DNA of 8,631 nt from Candidatus Caenarcanum sp. (GTDB lineage Bacteria > Cyanobacteriota > Vampirovibrionia > Gastranaerophilales > UBA9971): NCBI GenBank assembly GCA_020720345.1, contig DYOT01000046.1, positions 1 through 8,631 of the forward strand. The letters run 5' to 3'. Shown here piece by piece: positions 1-7,222 of the stretch (the first letter of the stretch is position 1; each line of letters begins with the position of its first letter). The position numbers and the translations under genes are program-made. The notes under the pieces are model-generated. The model searched no databases. It saw only the letters and a program-made list of their open reading frames with translations, and was not told the DNA's origin.

Positions 1-660
1 GAAGATCCTCCTGAATTAATTTATGAATTCATCAAAAAATGGGAGGAAGGCTATAAAATTGTTATGGGTATTAAAAAAAGTACCAAAGACAGTTTAATGC
101 TTTCTTTAGCCAGAAAAACTTTTTATAAATTAATGGAAATGCTTTCCGATTCCAACGTGAAGCAAATTAAAAATTTTACCGGCTTCGGGCTTTATGACAG
201 GCAAGTTGTAGAAGTTATGAGAGAAATTGATGACCCTTGTCCTTATATAAGAGGTCTTATTAGCGATATCGGTTATGAACCTGCATTAATTCCTTTTGAC
301 AAGCCTGCAAGAAAAAGAGGCGTGACGAAAAATAATTTTTACACCCTATACGATATGGCTCTGTTAGGAATTACAAGTTATTCCAAAATGCCGTTAAGAA
401 TTGCAACTATTGCGGGGTTTATCCTTTCAATTTTTTCCTTGCTCGTAGCCGTTTTATATTTAATAGCAAAACTTCTCTTCTGGTATTATTTTCCTATGGG
501 GACAGCCCCAATATTAATAAGCTTGTTTTTCTTCTCCTCAGTGCAATTGTTTTTTATCGGTGTAATTGGCGAATATATTGGGTTTATGCATATGAGGATG
601 CTAAAAAGACCCCTTGTGTTTGAAAAAGAGAGAATTAATTTTGAAGATGTAAATAATTAA
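1..660 (+). CDS. Family 2 glycosyltransferase, polyprenyl-phosphate type (5' end outside window)
   Basis: This is the C-terminal 219 residues of a GT2 glycosyltransferase of the DPM1/GtrB/ArnC type, which transfers a sugar from a nucleotide donor to undecaprenyl (or similar) phosphate at the inner face of the membrane. The frame is open from base 1 and begins with EDPPEL, matching the family's QDPPE-type motif, so the true start lies upstream; the ATG at 64 is internal. Visible residues 60-72 (TGFGLYDRQVVEV) and 100-128 (KPARKRG, TKNNFYTLYDMALLGITSYSK) are characteristic of this family. Two membrane helices follow at about 132-157 and 167-193, then a short basic tail. The donor-binding N-terminus is missing from the window, so the sugar is unknown. 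It leads a set of four plus-strand genes, with the next starting 44 bases downstream. The family assignment is firm and the lipid acceptor is inferred. Confidence 0.9.
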   Translation, partial: EDPPELIYEFIKKWEEGYKIVMGIKKSTKDSLMLSLARKTFYKLMEMLSDSNVKQIKNFTGFGLYDRQVVEVMREIDDPCPYIRGLISDIGYEPALIPFDKPARKRGVTKNNFYTLYDMALLGITSYSKMPLRIATIAGFILSIFSLLVAVLYLIAKLLFWYYFPMGTAPILISLFFFSSVQLFFIGVIGEYIGFMHMRMLKRPLVFEKERINFEDVNN

Positions 661-690
661 TTATTCAAGTATAATTAATATTAAATTAAT

Positions 691-694
691 GGAG
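691..694 (+). promoter_or_regulatory. Ribosome binding site for the small membrane protein
   Basis: GGAG lies 10 bases before the ATG at 705. It supports translation of the small downstream gene, which would otherwise rest on an open frame alone. Confidence 0.6.
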
Positions 695-704
695 AAAAAT
701 TTAC

Positions 705-974
705 ATGGAAGATATGCTTTTTAAATTAATAGAATTATTTAATCCAATTCAATCTATATTTTTTATAATTTTGGGGATTATTTTTTATTTTAAAATTAAA
801 AATGCTTTTTCTCAACAAATTAATGGACTGGGCTTAAGATTTGACAATCAATTTGGAGAATATAAAGACAAAAATAAAACTGAAATGGACTTGCTTAAAG
901 AGCGTATTTATAAGCTTGAAGTAGAAATCCAATTTGTTAAAAAAACACAACATCAACAAATTGATAATATTTAA
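705..974 (+). CDS. Small single-pass membrane protein with probable coiled coil, function unknown
   Basis: An 89-residue protein that I do not recognise. It has one hydrophobic segment at about residues 13-32 (IQSIFFIILGIIFYF core), then a charged stretch at about 52-82 rich in K, E and D with a heptad-like spacing of L, I and V (MDLLKERIYKLEVEIQFV), suggesting a cytoplasmic coiled coil. The start is supported by GGAG 10 bases upstream. It sits between the glycosyltransferase (44-base gap) and the thiamine enzyme (11-base gap), so it is probably cotranscribed with them. A scaffold or partner for a membrane glycosyltransferase is a guess from position only. The clean start, ribosome site and tight fit between neighbours argue that it is a real gene. 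Confidence 0.75.
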   Translation: MEDMLFKLIELFNPIQSIFFIILGIIFYFKIKNAFSQQINGLGLRFDNQFGEYKDKNKTEMDLLKERIYKLEVEIQFVKKTQHQQIDNI

Positions 975-985
975 TTTTTATATTG

Positions 986-2902
986 ATGATAAAAGTAACT
1001 GATTATATTGTAAAAAGGCTGGAGGAGTTCGGCATCAAGCATGTGTTTATGATTTCCGGCGGCGGTGCTATGCATCTTAATGACTCTTTCGGTCGCTCTG
1101 AAAAAATTAAATACATATGTAACCACCACGAACAGGCTTCTGCCATGTCAGCAGAAGGTTATTCCAGAGTAAGCGGCAAATTGTCCGTAGTCTGTACAAC
1201 GACAGGTCCCGGCGGAATAAACGCCTTAAACGGTGTTTTTGGTCAGTATACCGATAGCGTACCTGTTTTATATATTTCAGGACAGGTAAAGACAGAAACT
1301 TTGGCAAATTCTTATCCTGAGATATCACTAAGACAATTGGGAGATCAGGAAGCCGATATTATAAGTCTTGTAAAACCAATAACAAAGTATGCTAAACAAG
1401 TAAGAAATCCGCTTGAAATAAAACAAATTCTTGATGATGCTATTAAGGCAGCGACAGAAGGCAGACCCGGTCCGGTATGGATTGATGTTCCTATGGATAT
1501 TCAGGGAGCTTTTGTTGATGAAGAAGAATTGAAAGTATCATTGGATTGTCATTGCGAGCGACCAAAGGGAGTGCGGCAATCCAAAACACAGGCAAACGAT
1601 GATGTTTGGATTGCTTCGTCAGCACACGTGCCTCCTCGCAATGACGTAAAAATTGTCATAGAGGAAATCAAAAGCTCAAAAAGACCTTTAATAGTTGCTG
1701 GCAACGGTATAAATATCTCTAAAACAAGAGAAGAGTTTTTAAATCTTATTGAAAAACTTCAAATACCTGTTGTAACAACTTTTAACGGGTTTGATATTTT
1801 GCCTTCTGATAATCCGTTATATATAGGAAGAATAGGAACAATAGGGCAAAGAACGGGAAATTTTGCGCTCCAGAATGCTGATTTAATAATTTTTCTGGGA
1901 ACCCGCAATAATATTAGACAGGTAAGCTATGATTGGAAAAATTTTGGCAAAAATGCAAGAAAAATAGGCATAGATATTGATTTAGCGGAGCTAAATAAGC
2001 CTACTATTAAGCTTGATGTTGCTATTAATATGAATTTAAGGGAATTTCTCCCTGTTACCCTGAACTTGATTCAGGGTCTATCCAAAGAGGGTTACAGCAT
2101 TTTGCCTTATGCTGGACAGATCTCGCATCAAGTGCGGGATGACAATCGGGGTTTGCCAGATTTTTCTGAGTGGCTGGAGTGGTGCAGGGAAAGAAAAGAA
2201 AAATATCCCGTTGTTCTTTCTGAATATAAAGAGAAAATAAACGCAGTAAATCCATATTATTTTGTAGAAACTTTAACAAAATGCCTTAAAGATGGCGATA
2301 TTACAGTTATGGGCAATGGAACTGCAAGCGTTTGCGGATTTCAGGCATCAGTGGTTAAAAATAATCAAAAATTTATACTTAATTCGGGAAACGCCTCGAT
2401 GGGTTATGATTTGCCTGCTGCTATCGGGGCGTGTTTTGCCTCTCCTGATAAAGACATAATATGCCTGACCGGCGACGGAAGTATTATGATGAACATTCAG
2501 GAATTGCAGACTGTTTATCATCATCGGCTGCCAATAAAAATATTTATACTTAATAATAACGGCTATATTTCGATAAAACAGACGCAAAACAACTTTTTTA
2601 ACGGAAATCTGGTGGCATCAGACAAAAATTCCGGTGTAAGTTTTCCTGATTTTATAAAAGTTGCTGAAGCTTTTAATATCCCTGCGGTAAAGATTTTAAA
2701 CCAGGCTAATTTGGAGGAAGACATAAAGAAAATTCTTTCAATAAAAGGTTCTGTTGTCTGTGAAGTTATGCTTCAGGATGATTATGTATTTGCACCGAAA
2801 CATTCTTCTGAAAAGCTTCCCGACGGTAAAATAATCTCAAAACCTCTTGAGGATATGTATCCATTTCTTGACAGAGACGAATTTAATGAAAATATGTTAT
2901 AA
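986..2902 (+). CDS. Thiamine-diphosphate enzyme, acetolactate synthase superfamily, with two translated palindromic repeats
   Basis: A three-domain ThDP enzyme (PYR, central, PP). The PYR domain carries the HHEQASAMSAEGYSR motif with the catalytic glutamate at residue 49 (ATG numbering). The PP domain has the metal/ThDP motif GDGS starting at residue 496, followed 27 residues later by NNNGY, the usual GDG-X(~26)-NN pattern. The length of 638 exceeds the usual 550-590, and the excess is explained by two in-frame repeat insertions at about residues 188-220 and 357-386, both between domains. A TTG at 983 directly precedes the ATG at 986; neither has a good Shine-Dalgarno, and I prefer ATG. It lies among glycan-assembly genes rather than branched-chain amino acid genes and no small ALS subunit is visible. 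A role in a sugar or lipid modification, as for YerE-like enzymes that transfer a two-carbon unit from pyruvate, is possible; ordinary acetolactate synthase is less likely. The family is firm; the substrate is unknown. Confidence 0.9.
   Translation: MIKVTDYIVKRLEEFGIKHVFMISGGGAMHLNDSFGRSEKIKYICNHHEQASAMSAEGYSRVSGKLSVVCTTTGPGGINALNGVFGQYTDSVPVLYISGQVKTETLANSYPEISLRQLGDQEADIISLVKPITKYAKQVRNPLEIKQILDDAIKAATEGRPGPVWIDVPMDIQGAFVDEEELKVSLDCHCERPKGVRQSKTQANDDVWIASSAHVPPRNDVKIVIEEIKSSKRPLIVAGNGINISKTREEFLNLIEKLQIPVVTTFNGFDILPSDNPLYIGRIGTIGQRTGNFALQNADLIIFLGTRNNIRQVSYDWKNFGKNARKIGIDIDLAELNKPTIKLDVAINMNLREFLPVTLNLIQGLSKEGYSILPYAGQISHQVRDDNRGLPDFSEWLEWCRERKEKYPVVLSEYKEKINAVNPYYFVETLTKCLKDGDITVMGNGTASVCGFQASVVKNNQKFILNSGNASMGYDLPAAIGACFASPDKDIICLTGDGSIMMNIQELQTVYHHRLPIKIFILNNNGYISIKQTQNNFFNGNLVASDKNSGVSFPDFIKVAEAFNIPAVKILNQANLEEDIKKILSIKGSVVCEVMLQDDYVFAPKHSSEKLPDGKIISKPLEDMYPFLDRDEFNENML
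1548..1645. repeat. Palindromic repeat element 1, inserted in frame in the thiamine enzyme gene
   Basis: A 98-bp element bounded by perfect 11-bp inverted arms (GTCATTGCGAG at 1548-1558, CTCGCAATGAC at 1635-1645). A second, inner 10-bp perfect pair lies at 1576-1585 (GCAATCCAAA) and 1605-1614 (TTTGGATTGC), so the whole folds as a nested hairpin. It is visibly richer in G+C than the surrounding gene. It is translated as CHCERPKGVRQSKTQ... through to PRND, a composition unlike the flanking enzyme. The sequence closely resembles the widespread GTCATTGCGAG...CTCGCAATGAC class of dispersed bacterial palindromes, as I recall it; no second copy occurs in this window, so its multicopy nature is inferred. 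Confidence 0.85.
2055..2143. repeat. Palindromic repeat element 2, inserted in frame in the thiamine enzyme gene
   Basis: About 90 bp built from two small hairpins. The left has perfect 8-bp arms, ACCCTGAA at 2057-2064 and TTCAGGGT at 2070-2077, around a 5-base loop. The right, TCTCGCA at 2121-2127 and TGCGGGA at 2133-2139, pairs with one G-U. The outer ends (GTTACCC and GGGATGAC) are imperfect inverted copies. It is of a different sequence class from element 1, resembling the common CCTGAACTTGATTCAGG / CCCGCATCAAGTGCGGG type of dispersed repeat. It reads through in frame (VTLNLIQG ... SHQVRDD). Its exact borders are uncertain by a few bases. Confidence 0.75.
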
Positions 2903-2908
2903 GAATAA

Positions 2909-2913
2909 AGGTG
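2909..2913 (+). promoter_or_regulatory. Ribosome binding site for the polytopic membrane protein
   Basis: AGGTG lies 4 bases before the ATG at 2918, in the 15-base gap after the thiamine enzyme stop. The spacing is short but usable and supports this start. Confidence 0.45.
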
Positions 2914-2917
2914 CAAA

Positions 2918-4381
2918 ATGGAAAAATATTTAAAAATAGATTTTAAAAACCTGTTTACAGATAAGAAAATTGAAATTTATTCTCTTGTATATCTTATTAT
3001 CCCTTATCTGATTTTTGCTTTCGGCTGGTTAAAGCTTCCTATAGCAATAATTTTATCAGGTTTAATAATATTTTCTGTTTATTTATATGTCAAAAAGCTT
3101 GATAATAATCAAAATTATTTTGAAGATAAAAAAGCTTTAAAATATTTTTTAATATCTATACTGATTCTAATTATATGGGGCTTATTTTCAGGAATGGGCG
3201 GGTTTGGCTATCAGAACAATCCTGACTGGGAAAAAAATAATGCAATTTTTAATGATTTATTTAGTTATAAATGGCCAATATTTTATGAAAATTATTCCCT
3301 TATATATTATCTTGGCTATTATTTGCCGGCAGGACTTGTAATGAAGTTATTTGGCTGGAATGCAGGTTATTTGTTTTCCTTTGTGTGGGGAATTACGGGA
3401 TTAATACTTTCTATTTACTGGCTTAAAAGACTTTCCGGAAATTTTTCATACCTTATTGTTTTGCTTTTTGTTTTTTTTAGCGGTTTGGATATTTTTGGAT
3501 TAATTGCAAAATTTATTGCATTTCCTTCAAGTCAGATGATTATAGCCGGAAAACTTCATATTGAATGGTGGGCGGGATTTTTTCAATTCAGCTCAAACAC
3601 TACTTCGCTTTTCTGGGTTCCTCAATACGCAATGCAAGGCTGGCTTTTAACGGGACTAATTTTGCACAATATTCAAAATCATAAATCGTCAAGAAATTTG
3701 TTATTTTTATGGGCTTTATGCCTTTTTGGAGTTCCCTTTATTTTTCTGGCTATAACTTCAATTATTCTTGCAGGAATTTATAAAACAAAAGCCAAAGAGC
3801 TGTTTACTATACAGAACTTTTTGGCAGCACCCTTGATAGTATTGATAATAATGCTTTATTTTAATTCCAAAGCATTTAAAGACCCCTTTAGCATTGTTAC
3901 CGGAAATATTCAAAATCCGTATTTTATTTTTGTTTATGTGCTTTTTATCCTTGTGGAGTTTGGATTGTACGCAATTATAATTCATAAATACTTTAAAAAT
4001 GACATTATATGGAATGTTAATTTAATTTCCATGATATTAATGCCTCTGATTAAGATAGGGGGAGGAAATGAATTTAACATGAGAGGTTCTTTATGTTATC
4101 TTTTTATACTTTTTGTGTTTCTTATGAAAGCTTTATTTGACGAAAATCAGGCGATTAACATGACAAAACTGCAAAAAAACGCCCTAATAATTATATTTTT
4201 AATAGGCGCAGTTACTCCTTTGCTCGAGATAACAAGATCAACGGTGCTTTATTCTGTCGGAGTTCCAGTCTTGTCAAAACAACCCAACGTTATGGATCTG
4301 TATTATTACGGAAACAATAAACAATATCTGGGTAAAAAAGATTCTTTCTTTTTTAAATATTTAGCTAAATCAGAAAATTAA
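2918..4381 (+). CDS. Polytopic membrane protein, putative GT-C-type glycosyltransferase
   Basis: A 487-residue integral membrane protein with about 11-13 hydrophobic helices, at roughly 20-36, 40-58, 74-92, 125-145, 149-168, 175-200, 235-250, 259-287, 300-314, 334-356, 364-382, 388-405 and 420-438. The large loop after the third helix holds NPDWEKNNAIFNDL (D103, E105), placed like the acidic D-x-E/D catalytic motif of GT-C enzymes, which use lipid-phosphate sugars on the outer face of the membrane. Another conserved-looking patch is HIEWWAGFFQFSSNTTSLFWVPQ at about 214-236, rich in aromatic residues. It begins 15 bases after the thiamine enzyme, so it is likely cotranscribed with it. Pairing with the upstream GtrB-like enzyme recalls O-antigen glucosylation systems. 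A flippase or polymerase is an alternative. The membrane topology is firm and the enzymatic role is inferred. Confidence 0.8.
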   Translation: MEKYLKIDFKNLFTDKKIEIYSLVYLIIPYLIFAFGWLKLPIAIILSGLIIFSVYLYVKKLDNNQNYFEDKKALKYFLISILILIIWGLFSGMGGFGYQNNPDWEKNNAIFNDLFSYKWPIFYENYSLIYYLGYYLPAGLVMKLFGWNAGYLFSFVWGITGLILSIYWLKRLSGNFSYLIVLLFVFFSGLDIFGLIAKFIAFPSSQMIIAGKLHIEWWAGFFQFSSNTTSLFWVPQYAMQGWLLTGLILHNIQNHKSSRNLLFLWALCLFGVPFIFLAITSIILAGIYKTKAKELFTIQNFLAAPLIVLIIMLYFNSKAFKDPFSIVTGNIQNPYFIFVYVLFILVEFGLYAIIIHKYFKNDIIWNVNLISMILMPLIKIGGGNEFNMRGSLCYLFILFVFLMKALFDENQAINMTKLQKNALIIIFLIGAVTPLLEITRSTVLYSVGVPVLSKQPNVMDLYYYGNNKQYLGKKDSFFFKYLAKSEN

Positions 4382-4390
4382 ACTCATTCC

Positions 4391-4424
4391 AATATAAAAA
4401 CTTATTCCTCTGTGGGGATAAGTT
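4391..4424 (-). terminator. Possible intrinsic terminator of the diguanylate cyclase gene
   Basis: On the minus strand a hairpin forms from 4424-4415 and 4408-4399 (7 AT-rich pairs, one A-C mismatch, two G-C pairs, 6-base loop) and is followed by a run of five T and an AT-rich tail. It overlaps the end of the cyclase gene, including its stop codon at 4402-4404. The stem is weak in G-C, so this is moderate evidence. On the plus strand the same hairpin lacks a T run. Confidence 0.4.
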
Positions 4425-6027
4425 TGCAGCCTTCAGAAATGTATTCTGCAACGCAATTTTTGCCCGTACTTTTGGCAAAATAAAGCGCTTTATCGGCAAA
4501 ACCTATAATATCTTCTTTTTCTTCAGTATCAAGCGGGAATGATGCAATTCCTATACTAATAGTGGGTGAAACTTTCTTCTTGTCTTTTGACTCAAGAGTA
4601 ATTGCTGCAATTTGTTTCCTGAGACGCTCTGCAATTCTCCTTGAATTTTCCTTATTGGTTTCAGGAAGAATAACCGCAAATTCTTCACCGCCGTATCGGC
4701 TGGGCAGATCTATTTTTCTTACGGTTTTTATTATAACTTCAGAAATTTCTTTGAGTATTTCATCTCCCATTTGGTGTCCATAAGTGTCATTTATGGATTT
4801 AAAATTGTCTATATCCATTATTAATAGGGACATGTCATGTTTATATCTGGCAGATCTTCTCATTTCATTATCAAGCTGCTGCTCGAAATGCCTGCGGATA
4901 TATAATTTTGTTAAGCTATCAGTAATTGCAAGCTTATAAAGTTGTGCATTGCTTATTGCAATGGCTGCCTGGTTTGCCAGAGCACCTATAAAATCAAGGT
5001 CATCATGGTTAAACAGATTCCCATCCTTTTTATTGGAAATATTTATAACACCTATTGCCTCGTCTTTTACTATTAACGGTACACAAAGAAGTGAGTCAAC
5101 ATATGAAAATTCTGAAGGGAAAAATCTAGGGTCATTTGAGCCAAGGTTAGTAATTATGGCTTTTTTGCATGCAAAAGCTTCTCCGGCTATTCCTTCTCCG
5201 ACTTTTATTCGCGTACATCCAGAAAGACCTTCATTTATTTTTTCTTCCATGTCCTTGTCAGGCAAGCCGTAAACAACTTTTATTGCCAGTTCATCTTTAG
5301 CAATATCATAGAGCATAAGAGAACCTTTCTCCGCGCCAATAGTCTGAATTGCTTTTGCCAGAATTATCTGAATAAGCCTTTTCAGGTCATCTATAAAATT
5401 CATAGCCTGACCTATATTATAGAGAATTGATATATTATGAAGGGTTTTTTGCAAATAATTTAAGCTCGCTTCTTTTTCTTTAGATTTTTGAAGCTTGTTT
5501 ACTATAGGTGATATATATTCAATTATCCTGTCCATAAAGCTAATTTCAACGCTAGAAAATGGTTCTCCTGATTTTTTTTGCCCGATAGAAATTATGGCAA
5601 TTGTTTTACCCTCATAAACAAGCGGCATCAATAGACAAGCGTCAATATTAAGCAGACCATAAAATTCAAAAAACTGAAAATAAATATTCTTTCCTTCGTC
5701 ATTGAGCAAATTTATGGTTTTGCCGTTTTCGATTATGTGCCATATCCCTTCTCCAAGGTTTTCAAATTCATATGAATAAGGCGAAATTATATTTTCACAG
5801 GAAATAATATTGTATCTGTTATCCTCCAGAATAAAAAAAGCAATGTTTTTCAAATTAAAATTTAATTTAAGAAATCCAATAAGCTGCTCCGCAAGAGAAT
5901 TAAGATCAGATACAGAGTTTGTTATTTTAGAAATTTCAAAGAATTTATTTAATTGCGTAAGTTCTTCCTGTAATTCTTCAAATTTATCCAGAAGGGGAAT
6001 ATTTTCCTGTTTGTTCAATTCTGTCAT
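4402..6027 (-). CDS. GAF-GAF-GGDEF diguanylate cyclase
   Basis: A 541-residue cytoplasmic signalling protein that makes cyclic di-GMP from two GTP. A short coiled segment (about 8-30) leads into GAF domain 1 (about 30-178), a linker helix, GAF domain 2 (about 195-362) and a GGDEF domain (about 368-532). The catalytic domain is complete: DSLTKLYIRRHFE at 370-382, the metal-binding MDIDNFKSIND from 404, and GGEEF at 446-450. An RKID inhibitory I-site (437-440) sits exactly five residues before GGEEF, so product inhibition is expected. There is no membrane segment; the GAF domains probably sense a small intracellular ligand or mediate dimerisation, and I cannot name the ligand. The ATG at 6027 has a weak GAG 8 bases upstream. 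It faces away from the metallophosphoesterase's stop with its own 174-base upstream region, so it may be transcribed separately. Confidence 0.95.
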   Translation of the reverse strand: MTELNKQENIPLLDKFEELQEELTQLNKFFEISKITNSVSDLNSLAEQLIGFLKLNFNLKNIAFFILEDNRYNIISCENIISPYSYEFENLGEGIWHIIENGKTINLLNDEGKNIYFQFFEFYGLLNIDACLLMPLVYEGKTIAIISIGQKKSGEPFSSVEISFMDRIIEYISPIVNKLQKSKEKEASLNYLQKTLHNISILYNIGQAMNFIDDLKRLIQIILAKAIQTIGAEKGSLMLYDIAKDELAIKVVYGLPDKDMEEKINEGLSGCTRIKVGEGIAGEAFACKKAIITNLGSNDPRFFPSEFSYVDSLLCVPLIVKDEAIGVINISNKKDGNLFNHDDLDFIGALANQAAIAISNAQLYKLAITDSLTKLYIRRHFEQQLDNEMRRSARYKHDMSLLIMDIDNFKSINDTYGHQMGDEILKEISEVIIKTVRKIDLPSRYGGEEFAVILPETNKENSRRIAERLRKQIAAITLESKDKKKVSPTISIGIASFPLDTEEKEDIIGFADKALYFAKSTGKNCVAEYISEGCKLIPTEE

Positions 6028-6135
6028 TTTATAATCTCGGTTTTATAGTAATTATGGTAAGTACATGTTTCAATGCGGATTTTAGTGAGGTTTACATATC
6101 TTTGCGAATGGGTAAAAAATTTGAATACACTTTAA

Positions 6136-6163
6136 ATTATATAATAATTTATAATTTCTGCAA
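6136..6163 (-). promoter_or_regulatory. Candidate sigma-70-type promoter for the diguanylate cyclase gene
   Basis: On the minus strand, TTGCAG (6163-6158) and a perfect TATAAT (6141-6136) are separated by 16 bases. This predicts a start near 6129 and a leader of about 100 bases. The -35 box is weak and the region is AT-rich, so chance occurrence is possible. The remaining part of the 174-base gap shows no gene. Confidence 0.4.
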
Positions 6164-6201
6164 AAATAGTTTTATAGTAATCCTGAAATAACCTAGAAAA
6201 A

Positions 6202-7215
6202 TTATTTTTTTATCAGAGTTATTACAGCATTTCTGTCCTCAGGCTGTCCGTATTTTAAAGCATCGTTCTCTAAACGGCTTTTGCTCAATTTTTGGATGTT
6301 TTTTAAATTTGTCTCAATTAATTTTATATCAAATTTTGTGCTGTTGTTTAAATCCGTTATTTTAATTTCCCGAAAGGCGTTTGGATATTCAACAAGCGCA
6401 GGAGTATTTATATGAAGAACATTTTTTCTATTAGTAATTTTTGTTGCATGGTAATGTCCGCTTAAAATCGCAATAAGGTTTTTATATTTATCAATAACTT
6501 TGAAGTATTCATCAGTGTTTGTTACCCTGTGGGACTCGCTTTTATAAGGTTCTACCACTGGAAAATGCTGAACGATTATAACTTTTTTATCAGGATTGTT
6601 TTTTAACTGCTTATCAAGCCAGTCAAGTTCTTCTTTAGGGAAATAACCGTTAGCTGATATTCTGTTTGAAATTACACCATCAAGAAAAAGTATTAAAAAA
6701 TTTTTATTTCGATTTGGACAGCAGGCATAATAAAAACTTTTGGGATTTTGTATATGGAATACATTAGATTTATTGCAATTTAAACATGAAGATTTATCAT
6801 TTAAAATTTCACGAATTTTCGCCCTGGAAAGCCCGCCTGAAATACCGACATCATGATTTCCGACTGCATAATACCATGGAACTTTCAGCTCATTTGCCAT
6901 CTCGACAAATTTGTTAAAATCTTTTTTATCGGGTCTGTTTATAACATCACCGGAAAAAATAACGATTTCATTACCTTTTAAATTGTTTATTTGAGTTATG
7001 GCATCTTTGAAGAGGTCTATCGAATCTCCTATCATCCTTGAGGAAGTGCTTTTTATTCTGCTGTCAACGTGAACATCAGTAAGTTGAACAATATTAAGAG
7101 TGTTGTCCTGTTCAGTTTTTGCCGTTACGATTGCTGCAAAAACTGTAAATACAAAAATTAAAGAGATTAAAACCGATAAATTTTTACCTGAGAATTTGTT
7201 TAATTTGTCATGCAT
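6202..7215 (-). CDS. Secreted calcineurin-like metallophosphoesterase
   Basis: A 337-residue dinuclear-metal phosphoesterase. All the family motifs are present (numbering from the chosen start): D47-V-H49, GDVIN 89-93, GNHD 119-122, H217 in QHFPV, and GHYH 253-256. An N-terminal signal peptide with a hydrophobic core (about 13-28) and a VTA cleavage site near residue 32 directs it outside the cytoplasmic membrane. The start is ATG at 7215 because GGAGGA (7228-7223) lies 7 bases upstream; the ATG at 7230 in the same frame overlaps that ribosome site and is rejected. Between GNHD and the next conserved block is an insertion with C144, C147, C165 and C166, which might form disulfides or bind a metal. 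The substrate (phosphomonoester, phosphodiester or nucleotide) is undetermined. It lies downstream of the serine-rich gene on the same strand. Confidence 0.92.
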   Translation of the reverse strand: MHDKLNKFSGKNLSVLISLIFVFTVFAAIVTAKTEQDNTLNIVQLTDVHVDSRIKSTSSRMIGDSIDLFKDAITQINNLKGNEIVIFSGDVINRPDKKDFNKFVEMANELKVPWYYAVGNHDVGISGGLSRAKIREILNDKSSCLNCNKSNVFHIQNPKSFYYACCPNRNKNFLILFLDGVISNRISANGYFPKEELDWLDKQLKNNPDKKVIIVQHFPVVEPYKSESHRVTNTDEYFKVIDKYKNLIAILSGHYHATKITNRKNVLHINTPALVEYPNAFREIKITDLNNSTKFDIKLIETNLKNIQKLSKSRLENDALKYGQPEDRNAVITLIKK

Positions 7216-7222
7216 GATTTTT

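Noticed and set aside
670..675. Perfect TATAAT before the small membrane protein gene
   Set aside because: No -35 box occurs at 15-19 bases spacing; the only TTG-like match is 23 bases away. It is likely chance in AT-rich DNA within an operon.
1548..2143. CRISPR array or insertion sequence as explanation for the repeats
   Set aside because: The two elements differ in sequence, are not regularly spaced, encode no transposase and lie within one continuous reading frame.
2055..2279. Minus-strand open frame of 74 codons
   Set aside because: It is the reverse strand of the thiamine enzyme gene. It is open partly because palindromic element 2 has no stops in that frame; there is no ribosome site.
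4949..5272. Plus-strand open frame of 107 codons inside the cyclase gene
   Set aside because: It is antisense to GAF domain 2 of a clearly coding gene, with no recognisable domain; a shadow frame.
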